Assembly: GCA_007279775.1 (NCBI GenBank)
Contig: QYPD01000016.1
Coordinates: 1 to 9,970, forward strand
Direction: 5' to 3'
DNA from: Spirochaetia bacterium
GTDB taxonomy: Bacteria > Patescibacteriota > Minisyncoccia > UBA6257 > UBA9933
Length of the DNA stretch: 9,970 nt
Below, piece after piece: positions 1 to 5,435 of the stretch (position 1 is its first letter; every line of letters begins with the position of its first letter). The notes below the pieces were generated by a model. The model saw only the letters and a list, made by a program, of their open reading frames with translations, had not been told where the DNA came from and did not search any database. Both the position numbers and the translations under genes were made by a program.

Positions 1-1
1 G

Positions 2-88
2 TGGAAAAATTATCTTTCAACTTACGGGGCAAGAGTTATCGCCCAAGCAGAGCAATTTCAAGATGACATTGATGTTTTGAACTCTTAA
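2..88 (+). CDS. possible C-terminal end of an unknown gene (partial)
   Basis: The frame starting at base 2 is open for 28 codons and ends in TAA at 86-88, giving a peptide that ends AEQFQDDIDVLNS. It would run off the left edge and converge on the release factor gene. A second frame is also open for about 25 codons, so chance cannot be excluded. No family is recognised. The inverted repeat at 90-180 begins two bases after the stop, as expected for a gene boundary, and this slightly favours a real gene end. Confidence 0.35.
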   Translation, partial: WKNYLSTYGARVIAQAEQFQDDIDVLNS

Positions 89-89
89 C

Positions 90-180
90 ATCAACTAATT
101 ACTAATGTTTGTACGAATATACTAATCCATTATATTTTGTTCCCATTAGTATATTAGTAAGTGATTAGTTATTAGTTGAT
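90..180. repeat. AT-rich inverted repeat between convergent gene ends
   Basis: Arms 90-106 and 164-180 pair over 16 of 17 positions, with one T/T mismatch. A nested 10-bp perfect stem pairs 117-126 (ATATACTAAT) with 145-154 (ATTAGTATAT). The right arm contains the release factor stop codon (165-167) and its last codons, so the element overlaps coding sequence. It could end transcription from both sides, but it has no GC-rich stem and no clear U-tract. Its CTAAT-rich words resemble the repeats around the ATPase gene at 8053-8220 and 9941-9970. Confidence 0.75.
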
Positions 181-938
181 TTCTTAAACGCCCTCACTAT
201 CGGATCTAAATCTCCTTCCAATATTTTTTCAATATTGTGGAATTTTTTCCCGATGCGGTGGTCTGTGGCTCGGTCGTCGGGGAAATTATACGTTCTTATC
301 TTTTCCGAACGGTCGGCGGAGCCAATTTGTTCGCGGCGCATATCCGTTACCGAGCCGGTCGCTCTAATTTGTTCCATCTCAAAAAGTTTGGCGCGCAAAA
401 CATCCATCGCTTTTTCGCGGTTGGCGTGTTGGAATCTTTCAGAGCGGGAAGCAACTACGATGCCCGTGGGTTTGTGGAGAATTCGAACGGCGGTTTCAAC
501 TTTATTTACGTTTTGTCCTCCGGGTCCGCCGGCGCGGCAAAAAGTGGCTTCAAGGTCGCTGTCTTTTATTTTCACCTGGCGGGCTTCAACCATGGGTAAA
601 ATCGCCACTGAAATTGTTGATGTGTGCACCCGGCCGGCTTTTTCCGTTTTGGGAATTCTTTGGACTCTGTGGACTCCGGACTCTTGTTTGAGAGAAGCGT
701 AAGGTTCTGGAAACTCCTGAACGGACCCCGTAGCAGACTTGTCTTGCTGCGGGGCGTGGATTTCGGCGCTAAAAGTTTTATAGCCGTCGAGCGAACTTTG
801 GCTTGAGTCAATAATCACGAATCTCCAGCCCCGTTTTGCGGAGTATTTTTGATACATCCGCGCCATGTCGGCGGCAAAAATGGCGGCTTCGTCTCCGCCC
901 GCCCCCGCCCGTATTTCCAAAATAATTTTATTTGTCAT
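165..938 (-). CDS. prfA: peptide chain release factor 1, N-terminally short
   Basis: This class I release factor recognises UAA and UAG and triggers peptidyl-tRNA hydrolysis on the ribosome. The 257 residues begin at the stretch ([14 protein letters not shown]) that lies about 100 residues into ordinary bacterial RF1 of about 360 residues. The codon-recognition motif is P96-K97-T98, which is the PxT of RF1 and not the SPF of RF2. The catalytic GGQ is at residues 140-142 within [11 protein letters not shown], and the C-terminal domain has the family [14 protein letters not shown] segment. Domain 1, which contacts the stalk base, is missing. An in-frame TAA, which is also the stop of rpmE, lies five codons upstream of the ATG, so a longer start is impossible without a frameshift. 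Residues about 62-71 are encoded by a palindromic repeat (726-754) and look like an insertion relative to E. coli RF1. The gene is cotranscribed with rpmE across a 15-base gap and has no SD. Confidence 0.9.
   Translation of the reverse strand: MTNKIILEIRAGAGGDEAAIFAADMARMYQKYSAKRGWRFVIIDSSQSSLDGYKTFSAEIHAPQQDKSATGSVQEFPEPYASLKQESGVHRVQRIPKTEKAGRVHTSTISVAILPMVEARQVKIKDSDLEATFCRAGGPGGQNVNKVETAVRILHKPTGIVVASRSERFQHANREKAMDVLRAKLFEMEQIRATGSVTDMRREQIGSADRSEKIRTYNFPDDRATDHRIGKKFHNIEKILEGDLDPIVRAFKKSTNN
726..754. repeat. palindromic repeat inside the prfA reading frame
   Basis: Left arm 726-738 (CCCCGTAGCAGAC) and right arm 741-754 (GTCTTGCTGCGGGG) fold into a hairpin with a tiny loop, one G-U pair and one bulge. 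It encodes prfA residues about 62-71 ([10 protein letters not shown]), where E. coli RF1 is shorter. This is best read as a dispersed palindrome that inserted in frame into a surface loop of domain 2. Confidence 0.65.
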
Positions 939-953
939 TTGGGGCCCGCCTTT

Positions 954-1226
954 TTATTTCTTCTTTTCCGCTTTGGCTTTTCTCTGCGCTTTCTTTTCGG
1001 TCTTTTTTCTAATTGGCTTTGTCGATGCTTTTTCTTTTCTGGCTCTAAATCTTTCGATTCTTCCGGCGGTATCTATTAAATTGGTCTTGCCGGTGTAAAA
1101 AGGATGGCAAGCGCTGCAAAGCTCGACTTGAATTTTCGGTTTAGTGGAACCGAACGTGAATTCTTTCCCGCAGGCGCATTTAATCTTTGCTTTCGGAAAG
1201 TATTTGGGGTGAATGTCTTTTTTCAT
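954..1226 (-). CDS. rpmE: 50S ribosomal protein L31, zinc-binding form with basic tail
   Basis: L31 sits on the large subunit and bridges to the small subunit. The 90 residues start MKKDIHPKY, the family signature. They carry a zinc-ribbon cysteine set at C17, C19, C37 and C40 followed by HPFYTGK, so this is the C+ (zinc) type. The usual length is about 70. Here a Lys/Ala-rich tail of about 25 residues is added, probably for rRNA contact. The stop overlaps the leader of prfA, which starts 15 bases on, and the rpmE/prfA linkage is common in bacteria. There is no SD. TGGTATTAT, an extended -10 (-10 at 1231-1236 on the minus strand), ends four bases before the ATG, so the mRNA may be leaderless or nearly so. 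Confidence 0.96.
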   Translation of the reverse strand: MKKDIHPKYFPKAKIKCACGKEFTFGSTKPKIQVELCSACHPFYTGKTNLIDTAGRIERFRARKEKASTKPIRKKTEKKAQRKAKAEKKK

Positions 1227-1230
1227 AAAT

Positions 1231-1352
1231 ATAATACCAATCTACGAATTTATGCGAATCTACGAATGGCTACAAATACGTTTCGGATTTATTCGGATTT
1301 GTTTGTAGATTCGGATGTATTCGTAATTTTGGATTGCTTTATATTATCACCG
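1231..1352. repeat. imperfect inverted repeat of CGAATCTAC-type units (family A)
   Basis: Short units such as ACGAAT, CGAATCTAC and GGATTTATTCG are arranged head to head about a centre near 1285. The right half, read in reverse complement, resembles the left half. The same wording recurs inside the 16S h6 expansion (1763-1890) and inside the membrane-protein gene (7489-7538). It fills the divergent space between rpmE and the rRNA promoter, so it may also supply part of the rpmE promoter region. Confidence 0.65.
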
Positions 1353-1362
1353 TTTTCTTGGC

Positions 1363-1390
1363 TTGACAAGCCCCCGTAGCCTGCTAAAAT
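1363..1390 (+). promoter_or_regulatory. strong sigma-70-type promoter for 16S rRNA
   Basis: TTGACA at 1363-1368 matches the -35 consensus, and TAAAAT at 1385-1390 is a good -10, with a 16-base spacer. Transcription would begin near 1397, about 280 bases ahead of mature 16S. AT-rich sequence lies upstream. This is the best -35/-10 pair in the window, as expected for an rRNA gene. Confidence 0.85.
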
Positions 1391-1470
1391 AATGACACTT
1401 CAGAAAAGTGGTAAATTGGCAGGTTTGAAAGCGCTTTGAAAATTAAATAGTTAATTGAGTAATTAACAAA

Positions 1471-1492
1471 TCAGAATTTTTTTAGTTGTCCC
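1471..1492 (+). ncRNA. pre-16S processing helix, leader arm
   Basis: These 22 bases pair with 5672-5693 without a mismatch: 20 Watson-Crick and 2 G-U pairs. The arms bracket the whole 16S gene with both introns, so the helix is the likely RNase III-type processing stem of the precursor. It shows that transcription continues to at least 5693 and that the mature 3' end lies before 5672. Confidence 0.85.
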
Positions 1493-1499
1493 AATCTTT

Positions 1500-1674
1500 G
1501 TCTAAATTTTCAAGCATGTAGAGCGCAGAAAATTTAGCAACAAAATTGTGTCTCGCCGAAGTCGTAAGACGAAGGCGGACCGATTTATTTTGACCCGCCT
1601 CCGCTCTTTGAGCTTTGGCGAGGTCTAAAAATAGTTGCTAAAAATTCTTCGCTTTTTAACTTGAATTTTTAGAC
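1500..1674 (+). ncRNA. long folded rod in the 16S leader
   Basis: Nested complementary segments make one long hairpin that ends at the 16S 5' end. They are 1500-1514 with 1660-1674 (outer stem), GCG...TTTAGCAAC with GTTGCTAAA...CGC (two mismatches), CTCGCCGAAG with CTTTGGCGAG, and inner AGGCGG with CCGCCT. CGCTCTTTGA at 1602-1611 resembles the boxA antitermination signal of rrn leaders, but it lies within the rod, so that reading is weak. The rod may position 5' processing or shield the leader. Confidence 0.65.
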
Positions 1675-1762
1675 TATTTTTGAGAGTTTGATCCTAGCTC
1701 AGGATGAACGCTGGCGGCGTGGATAAGGCATGCAAGTCGAGCGGTCCTGTCGAAGACAGGAC

Positions 1763-1890
1763 TCACGAATAAACACTAATAAAGGCGCTTCGCGCTACAC
1801 GAATAGACACTAATCACGAATAAATATTTTGTGATTCGTGTTGATTCGTGTTGCGAGCAAAGCGAGCTAATATTTGTGTAGATTCGTGGG
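1763..1890 (+). repeat. family A repeat expansion in 16S helix 6 (V1)
   Basis: Between two compact hairpins (TCCTGTCGAAGACAGGA and TCCCGCCTTCGGCGGGA) lie about 128 bases of CACGAATAAACACTAAT-type units. The second half (GTGATTCGTGTTGATTCGTG, GTAGATTCGTG) is the rough reverse complement of the first. In E. coli, h6 at this place is about 30 bases. The insert would extend h6 as a long arm unless it is cut out. Confidence 0.75.
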
Positions 1891-2015
1891 TCCCGCCTTC
1901 GGCGGGACAGCGGCGAACGAGTTAGTAATACCCTGGTACATACCTTGAAGTGGGGCATAGCTGGTCGAAAGATCAGATAATTCCCCATGGTCCGATAATT
2001 GAATTATGTTCACAA

Positions 2016-2093
2016 CTTTAAATTTCTAATTCCGAATTTCTAATTTCTAAAAAACGTTTTGGAATTTGAAAATTGGAGTTTGGAATTTTAAAG
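2016..2093 (+). repeat. AT-rich palindromic insert at the tip of 16S helix 10 (V2)
   Basis: The insert runs from CTTTAAA to TTTTAAAG. Its left half is TTCTAATTCCGAATTTCTAA-type and its right half is TTGGAATTTGAAAATTGGAG-type. It caps a lengthened stem in which CCGATAATTGAATTATGTTC (from 1992) pairs, with G-U pairs, to GAGTATAGTTCAGTTATCGG (ending near 2121). The stem keeps pairing while the tip is repeat sequence. Confidence 0.7.
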
Positions 2094-2369
2094 CGATTTG
2101 CGAGTATAGTTCAGTTATCGGTAAAGATGCAAATCGCTTCAAGATTGGCCTAGGTCCGATCAGCTAGTTGGTAAGGTAATGGCTTACCAAGGCAATGACC
2201 GGTAGGAGGGGTGAGAGCCCGATCTCCAACGACGAAACTGAGACACGGTTCGTACACCTACGGGTGGCAGCAGTCGAGAATATTCCACAATGGGCGAAAG
2301 CCTGATGGAGCGACGCCGCGTGCAGGAAGAAGGCCTTCGGGTCGTAAACTGCTTTTAATTGAGAGAAAG

Positions 2370-2442
2370 CCGAGCACATAATTTGGAAGTTTCATTACGC
2401 GAATGAAGTATTTTTTTGCGTAGTGCCAAATTACGTGCTCGG
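2370..2442 (+). repeat. GAGCACATAA hairpin (family D, copy 1) in 16S helix 17
   Basis: CCGAGCACATAATTTGG (2370-2386) pairs with CCAAATTACGTGCTCGG (2426-2442). This arm replaces the usual h17 sequence. Closely similar hairpins recur in both introns (3010-3037, 4630-4658, 4923-4951). Confidence 0.75.
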
Positions 2443-3009
2443 TTGATAGTACCAATTGAATAAGGGGTTCCTAACTCTGTGCCAGCAGGAGCGGTAATAC
2501 AGAGACCCCGAGCGTTATCCGAATTTATTGGGCGTAAAGAGCGAGTAGGGGGCTTTTTAAGTCTAACGTTAAATCCCGACGCCTAACGTCGGGACCGCGT
2601 TGGATACTGAAAAGCTTGAGGACGTAAGAGGCAGATGGAACAGCCGGTGTAGGGGTAAAATCCGTTGATATCGGCTGGAACACCAAAGGCGAAGGCATTC
2701 TGCTGGGACGTTCCTGACCCTGAGTCGCGAAAGCGTGGGCAGAAAAAAGGATTAGATGATTGGCTGTTCATATTTCTCGCCAATAACTTTTCACTTGGAA
2801 TAAATCGGGATAATTTTTATCATTTGTTTTAACGGAAAATGTCGAACTCAACCAATCTTACGAAGTTCAACTTCGTAAGATTTGGGATTCAGACAGCGAC
2901 ATTTTCCTAACTACTGATAAAAATTACCTCGCGATTTATAAACCAAGTTCAAAGAAATATTGGCTCAAAATATGAGCAGTCAATCCCACCTGGGTAGGTG
3001 GAATAGTCC

Positions 3010-3037
3010 CCGAGCACATAAAACTTTATGTGCTTGG
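3010..3037 (+). repeat. GAGCACATAA hairpin (family D, copy 2) in the group I intron
   Basis: CCGAGCACATAA pairs with TTATGTGCTTGG (one G-U pair) around a four-base loop. It sits just 5' of P3, in the P2/P3 joining region, a place that tolerates extra stems. Confidence 0.8.
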
Positions 3038-3129
3038 CAAACTCGGCTATATGCTGGAAAATCTGCGAATGTCGGAATACCGAAAGGTAAAAATTTCTGG
3101 CCGATGCAGACAATCAGCAGGAAACCATA

Positions 3130-3139
3130 GAAAGGAGGT
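3130..3139 (+). promoter_or_regulatory. consensus Shine-Dalgarno site before the intron ORF
   Basis: GAAAGGAGGTTTAACATG places GGAGG six bases ahead of the ATG at 3145. It is the only strong SD seen in the window, in a genome whose 16S here appears to lack the matching anti-SD. AAACC/GGTTT around it can also form a small stem, so part of the match may be structural. Confidence 0.75.
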
Positions 3140-3144
3140 TTAAC

Positions 3145-3408
3145 ATGAAAGGAAAAATTCAAGTGAAGGTCCGATTTTATTCGTCGGACCAACATGACCC
3201 AACTTCTCCTCCGCCGAATAACTATCGGCTAGAGGTGGAAATTGGGAGTGTAGCGTTATTGCCCGACTATCGACATCTTTCGAACTGGGGAAAAACGTTC
3301 GGTTGTATGCCGCGAGAAGAAGCAATGGCGCTCGCTCGAAAAGTCGCTGATGCCCTTGGGGTAGAAGTGATTGTCGAGAATGAACCAGAAATGGAATCTT
3401 ACCGCTAA
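3145..3408 (+). CDS. unknown 87-residue protein encoded in the group I intron P6 loop
   Basis: The product runs from MKGKIQVKVRFYSSDQ to ENEPEMESYR. No LAGLIDADG, GIY-YIG, HNH or His-Cys homing endonuclease motif is visible, and I do not recognise the family. It looks soluble, with two predicted beta segments (QVKVRFYSS, YRLEVEIG), a middle with P, W and G, an amphipathic helix (PREEAMALARKVADALG) and a last strand (VEVIVE). There is no signal peptide or membrane segment. The ORF starts after a consensus SD and stops 12 bases before the P6' and P7 strands, so it is fitted to the ribozyme. It uses CGA for arginine four times, with fewer AT-ending codons than the pilus genes, which suggests a foreign origin. 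It might be a splicing helper or passenger, but nothing shows that. Confidence 0.75.
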   Translation: MKGKIQVKVRFYSSDQHDPTSPPPNNYRLEVEIGSVALLPDYRHLSNWGKTFGCMPREEAMALARKVADALGVEVIVENEPEMESYR

Positions 3409-3493
3409 TGGGATCCTCAGAGACTACACGCCGAGGTCGTTCTTTGCAGTTAAAATACGCGAGGAAAGTCGAGCAATCGAGTTTCCTCGCACC

Positions 3494-3530
3494 TTCATTT
3501 TGCATTTTGATTTTTGCATTTTGAATTTAG
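3494..3530 (+). repeat. CATTTTGCATTTTGA repeat (family C) in the P8 loop
   Basis: Near-identical words CATTTTGCATTTTG and TTTTTGCATTTTGA follow one another. They lie directly after the hairpin CGAGGAAA...TTTCCTCG (about 3461-3489), between P3' and P7', so they form the peripheral P8 loop. This is low-complexity, intergenic-type repeat sequence and not ribozyme core. Confidence 0.6.
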
Positions 3531-3693
3531 CTGTAAAGCAGCGATATGATATAGTCCGAACTCTATGGCGACATAGAGAGACCGGTAGAAATATCCGGTT
3601 CGCGCAAAAATTAAGCGAGTGAATATTGTCGAGAAAACCGTCTCGCAGGCCAAGCGGCCATGGTGTCTCGCAAAGCGAGACGAGCGAGGCCGA

Positions 3694-3713
3694 CCTGCCT
3701 GCCGGCAGGCAGG
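3694..3713. repeat. perfect 20-base palindrome CCTGCCTGCCGGCAGGCAGG
   Basis: The sequence equals its own reverse complement over 20 bases. It lies in the P9 extension of the group I intron, next to hairpin TCTCGCAAAGCGAGA (3666-3680). From memory, this palindrome is common as a dispersed repeat in CPR genomes. Here it has entered a mobile intron. Confidence 0.85.
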
Positions 3714-4159
3714 GAGCGAGCGCAAATTCCTCGGTGGGGAATTTGATAGCGTGTTTTCGAAACAATATTTACGAGTATTTTGCGCAGTAACAAAATTGTA
3801 GATACCCTTGTATTCCACGCCCTAAACTATGTCTACTAGCTGTTTCGAGTGTCGACCCTCGGAGTGGCGAAGCTAACGCGTTAAGTAGACCGCCTGGGAA
3901 GTACGGCCGCAAGGCTAAAACTTAAAGGAATAGACGGGGACTCGCACAAGCGGTGGAGCATGAGGTTTAATTCGACGGTACACGAGGAACCTTACCAGGG
4001 CTTGAAATTCAGACGAAAACTGTTCGAAAGGATGGTTGTCTCTCAAGGACGTCTGGACAGGTGCTGCATGGTTGTCGTCAGCTCGTACTTTGAAGCGTTC
4101 CCTTAAGTGGGGTAACGAGCGCAACCCTCGTTCTGCGTTACAAGTGTCGCAGAAGACCG

Positions 4160-4290
4160 CCCCCCTCTTTGAGCACAAGCTCAAAGAAAAATTATGACAA
4201 TGACTTTTGACAATGACAAAATAAATTTGTCATCGTTATTGTCATAATTCATAGTTATTCTTTGTTCGCTTGCGAATAAAGAGGGGGGAG
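4160..4290 (+). repeat. expanded 16S helix 39 (V7) with tandem ATGACA repeats (family E)
   Basis: CCCCCCTCTTT near 4160-4170 pairs with AAAGAGGGGGG (4278-4288). Between them, E. coli has a short loop. Here about 105 bases hold hairpin GAGCACAAGCTC (4171-4182) and a repeat stem, ATTATGACAATGAC...GACAATGACAAA against TTTGTCATCGTTATTGTCATAAT (4191-4248). Confidence 0.75.
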
Positions 4291-4629
4291 GAAGGTGAGG
4301 ATGACGTCAAATCCGCATGGCCCTTTGATGCCCTGGGCTACACTCATGCTACAATGGACGATACAATGGGAAGCCAAGGAGTAATCCGGAGCAAATCCCA
4401 TCAAAGTCGTCCCTAGTTCGGATTGAGGGCTGCAACTCGCCCTCATGAAGCCGGAATCGCTAGTAATCGCGCATCAGCTATGGCGCGGTGAATACGTTCT
4501 CGAGTCCTGTACTCACAATAAAAGCGCCAAGCAGGTTATAAACCCCCACACCAAAAAATTTGGCCGTGGCGGTTTGCCCTTTTACCAATTTTTGGTGTGG
4601 GGGTAAAACTAAATCGTTAAAATCGATTC

Positions 4630-4658
4630 CCGAGCGCATAAAAACGTTATGCGCTCGG
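4630..4658 (+). repeat. GAGCGCATAA hairpin (family D, copy 3) in the group II intron
   Basis: CCGAGCGCATAA (4630-4641) pairs perfectly with TTATGCGCTCGG (4647-4658) around a five-base loop. Compared with copies 1, 2 and 4, A is changed to G on one arm and T to C on the other, a compensated change that keeps the stem. Confidence 0.8.
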
Positions 4659-4922
4659 CGTAGTTGAAAGATAGCCCCGATTCGCGAGAATCGCGGGTGG
4701 AGGATCTGGAAGCAAATCGCAGCCCAACAGCGTCCGCCATTTGGCGGAATGGGGGTCGAGCTATGACAGGGTGGTGAGCATAGCGAAGACCGATTAAAAA
4801 CCATTTGAGGATGTGAAGAATAGTTTTATAATTGACCTTGGGAGATCTGACGTCTGTTCATGTTTTTATAGACATGATACAATAGAACTAACGCAGCGTC
4901 AGAAGTCAGCTGGATCGTAGTA

Positions 4923-4951
4923 CCGCAGCACATAAAGCGTTATGTGCTCGG
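4923..4951 (+). repeat. AGCACATAA hairpin (family D, copy 4) just before the LAGLIDADG ORF
   Basis: AGCACATAA (4927-4935) pairs with TTATGTGCT (4940-4948), with outer CCG/CGG. It sits at the start of domain IV, between the conserved GTAGTACC and the ORF start at 4974. Confidence 0.8.
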
Positions 4952-4973
4952 GAAGGCATCCACTCATTACATT

Positions 4974-5399
4974 ATGTTTAATTCTGATTACATCGTGGGA
5001 TTAATTGACGGCGAAGGCAGTTTTACGCTTTACGTCAGAAATCCGAAGAAGTTCGATTCAAAAAGGCGAGTCAAGGCGGAGCCGAGATTTTACGTAAAAT
5101 TGGTCGCCAAGGACAAAAAAATACTTTATGAATTGAAAAATTTCTTCGGGTGCGGAAATGTTTATTTCCAAAAAGATAAAAGGAAGAATCATCAAAATTG
5201 CTATCGATATGAAGTAACGAATAGAAAAGATTTAGAAAAAATAATTATTCCTTTTTTCAAAAAACATCGTCCGAAATTTCCCTCAAAGCAAAAAGATTTC
5301 AAATTGTTTTGCGAATTATTCGCAATGATAAAGAAAGAATTTCATTTGAAACCCGAAGGCTTAGAAAAGATGTATCAGTTAAAACAGAAAATGCATTGA
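4974..5399 (+). CDS. single-motif LAGLIDADG homing endonuclease in the intron
   Basis: This family cuts intronless alleles so that repair copies the intron in, and some members assist splicing. From ATG 4974 the protein is 141 residues. The motif YIVGLIDGEGSF is near the N-terminus (residues 6-17), and its acidic residue should bind the catalytic metal. Only one motif is present, so the active enzyme would be a homodimer. The rest is lysine-rich, as in the family: RFYVKLVAKDKKILYELKNFFGCGNVYF, then NCYRYEVTNRKDLEKIIIPFFKKH, then the FKLFCELFAMIKKEFHLKPEGL helix region. I prefer this ATG to the GTG at 4944, which lies inside hairpin copy 4. There is no SD. Domain V of the intron starts two bases after the stop. 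A LAGLIDADG ORF, not a reverse transcriptase, inside a group II intron is unusual. Confidence 0.92.
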   Translation: MFNSDYIVGLIDGEGSFTLYVRNPKKFDSKRRVKAEPRFYVKLVAKDKKILYELKNFFGCGNVYFQKDKRKNHQNCYRYEVTNRKDLEKIIIPFFKKHRPKFPSKQKDFKLFCELFAMIKKEFHLKPEGLEKMYQLKQKMH

Positions 5400-5400
5400 G

Positions 5401-5435
5401 CTCGCCGTATACGGGAAATCCGTCCGTGCGGTGGG
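5401..5435 (+). ncRNA. group II intron domain V hairpin
   Basis: The lower stem is 5401-5409 with 5427-5435 (9 bp including G-U pairs). It is followed by one U on the 5' side and CCG on the 3' side, then upper stem ACGG/CCGT (5411-5414, 5420-5423) closed by GAAAT. The canonical arrangement is GAGCCGUA-U-stem-GAAA-stem-ACG-UACGGUUC, so the layout matches position for position. The catalytic triad reads CGC, a known variant of AGC. A following hairpin, GGAAC/GTTCC (5434-5452), stands in for domain VI. Confidence 0.78.

Larger units (their letters stand above)
2753..3798 (+). mobile_element. group IB self-splicing intron in 16S at position 788
   Basis: The 1046-base insert splits the 790 loop. 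Exon 1 ends GGAT (U788) and exon 2 resumes TAGATACCC. The borders follow the group I rule: the last exon base is U and the last intron base is G (3798). Core helices can be read directly: P3 CTCGGC (3042-3047) with GCCGAG (3430-3435); P4 GCTG (3053-3056) with CAGC (3115-3118); P5 TCTGC with GCAGA; P6 AGGA with TCCT; and P7 GACTA (3422-3426) with TAGTC (3552-3556). The wording CTATATGCTGG, CAATCAGCAGG, TCAGAGACTACACG and GATATAGTCC is typical of subgroup IB. P9 is CTCTATG-GCGA-CATAGAG. A large P2 domain lies at about 2806-2940. An ORF sits in the P6 loop, and repeat sequence fills the P8 loop. The intron is probably active, since this 16S appears to be the working copy. The TAGAT repeated at the borders makes the exact site slightly ambiguous. 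Confidence 0.9.

Noticed and set aside
235..806. Open frames on the + strand across 235-806
   Set aside because: They lie opposite the well-supported release factor gene and encode no recognisable protein. They are shadows of its codon pattern.
165..938. RF2 or the PrfH rescue factor
   Set aside because: The PKT codon-recognition motif and the fully kept domain 2 fit RF1. RF2 has SPF, and PrfH is shorter and lacks this pattern.
3145..3408. Homing endonuclease in the group I intron
   Set aside because: None of the LAGLIDADG, HNH, GIY-YIG or His-Cys box motifs is present, and 87 residues is short for such enzymes.
1776..4804. Open frames within 16S exons and introns other than 3145-3408 and 4974-5399
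   Set aside because: They cover conserved rRNA or ribozyme core and have no family motifs, and several run antisense. They are not supported as genes.
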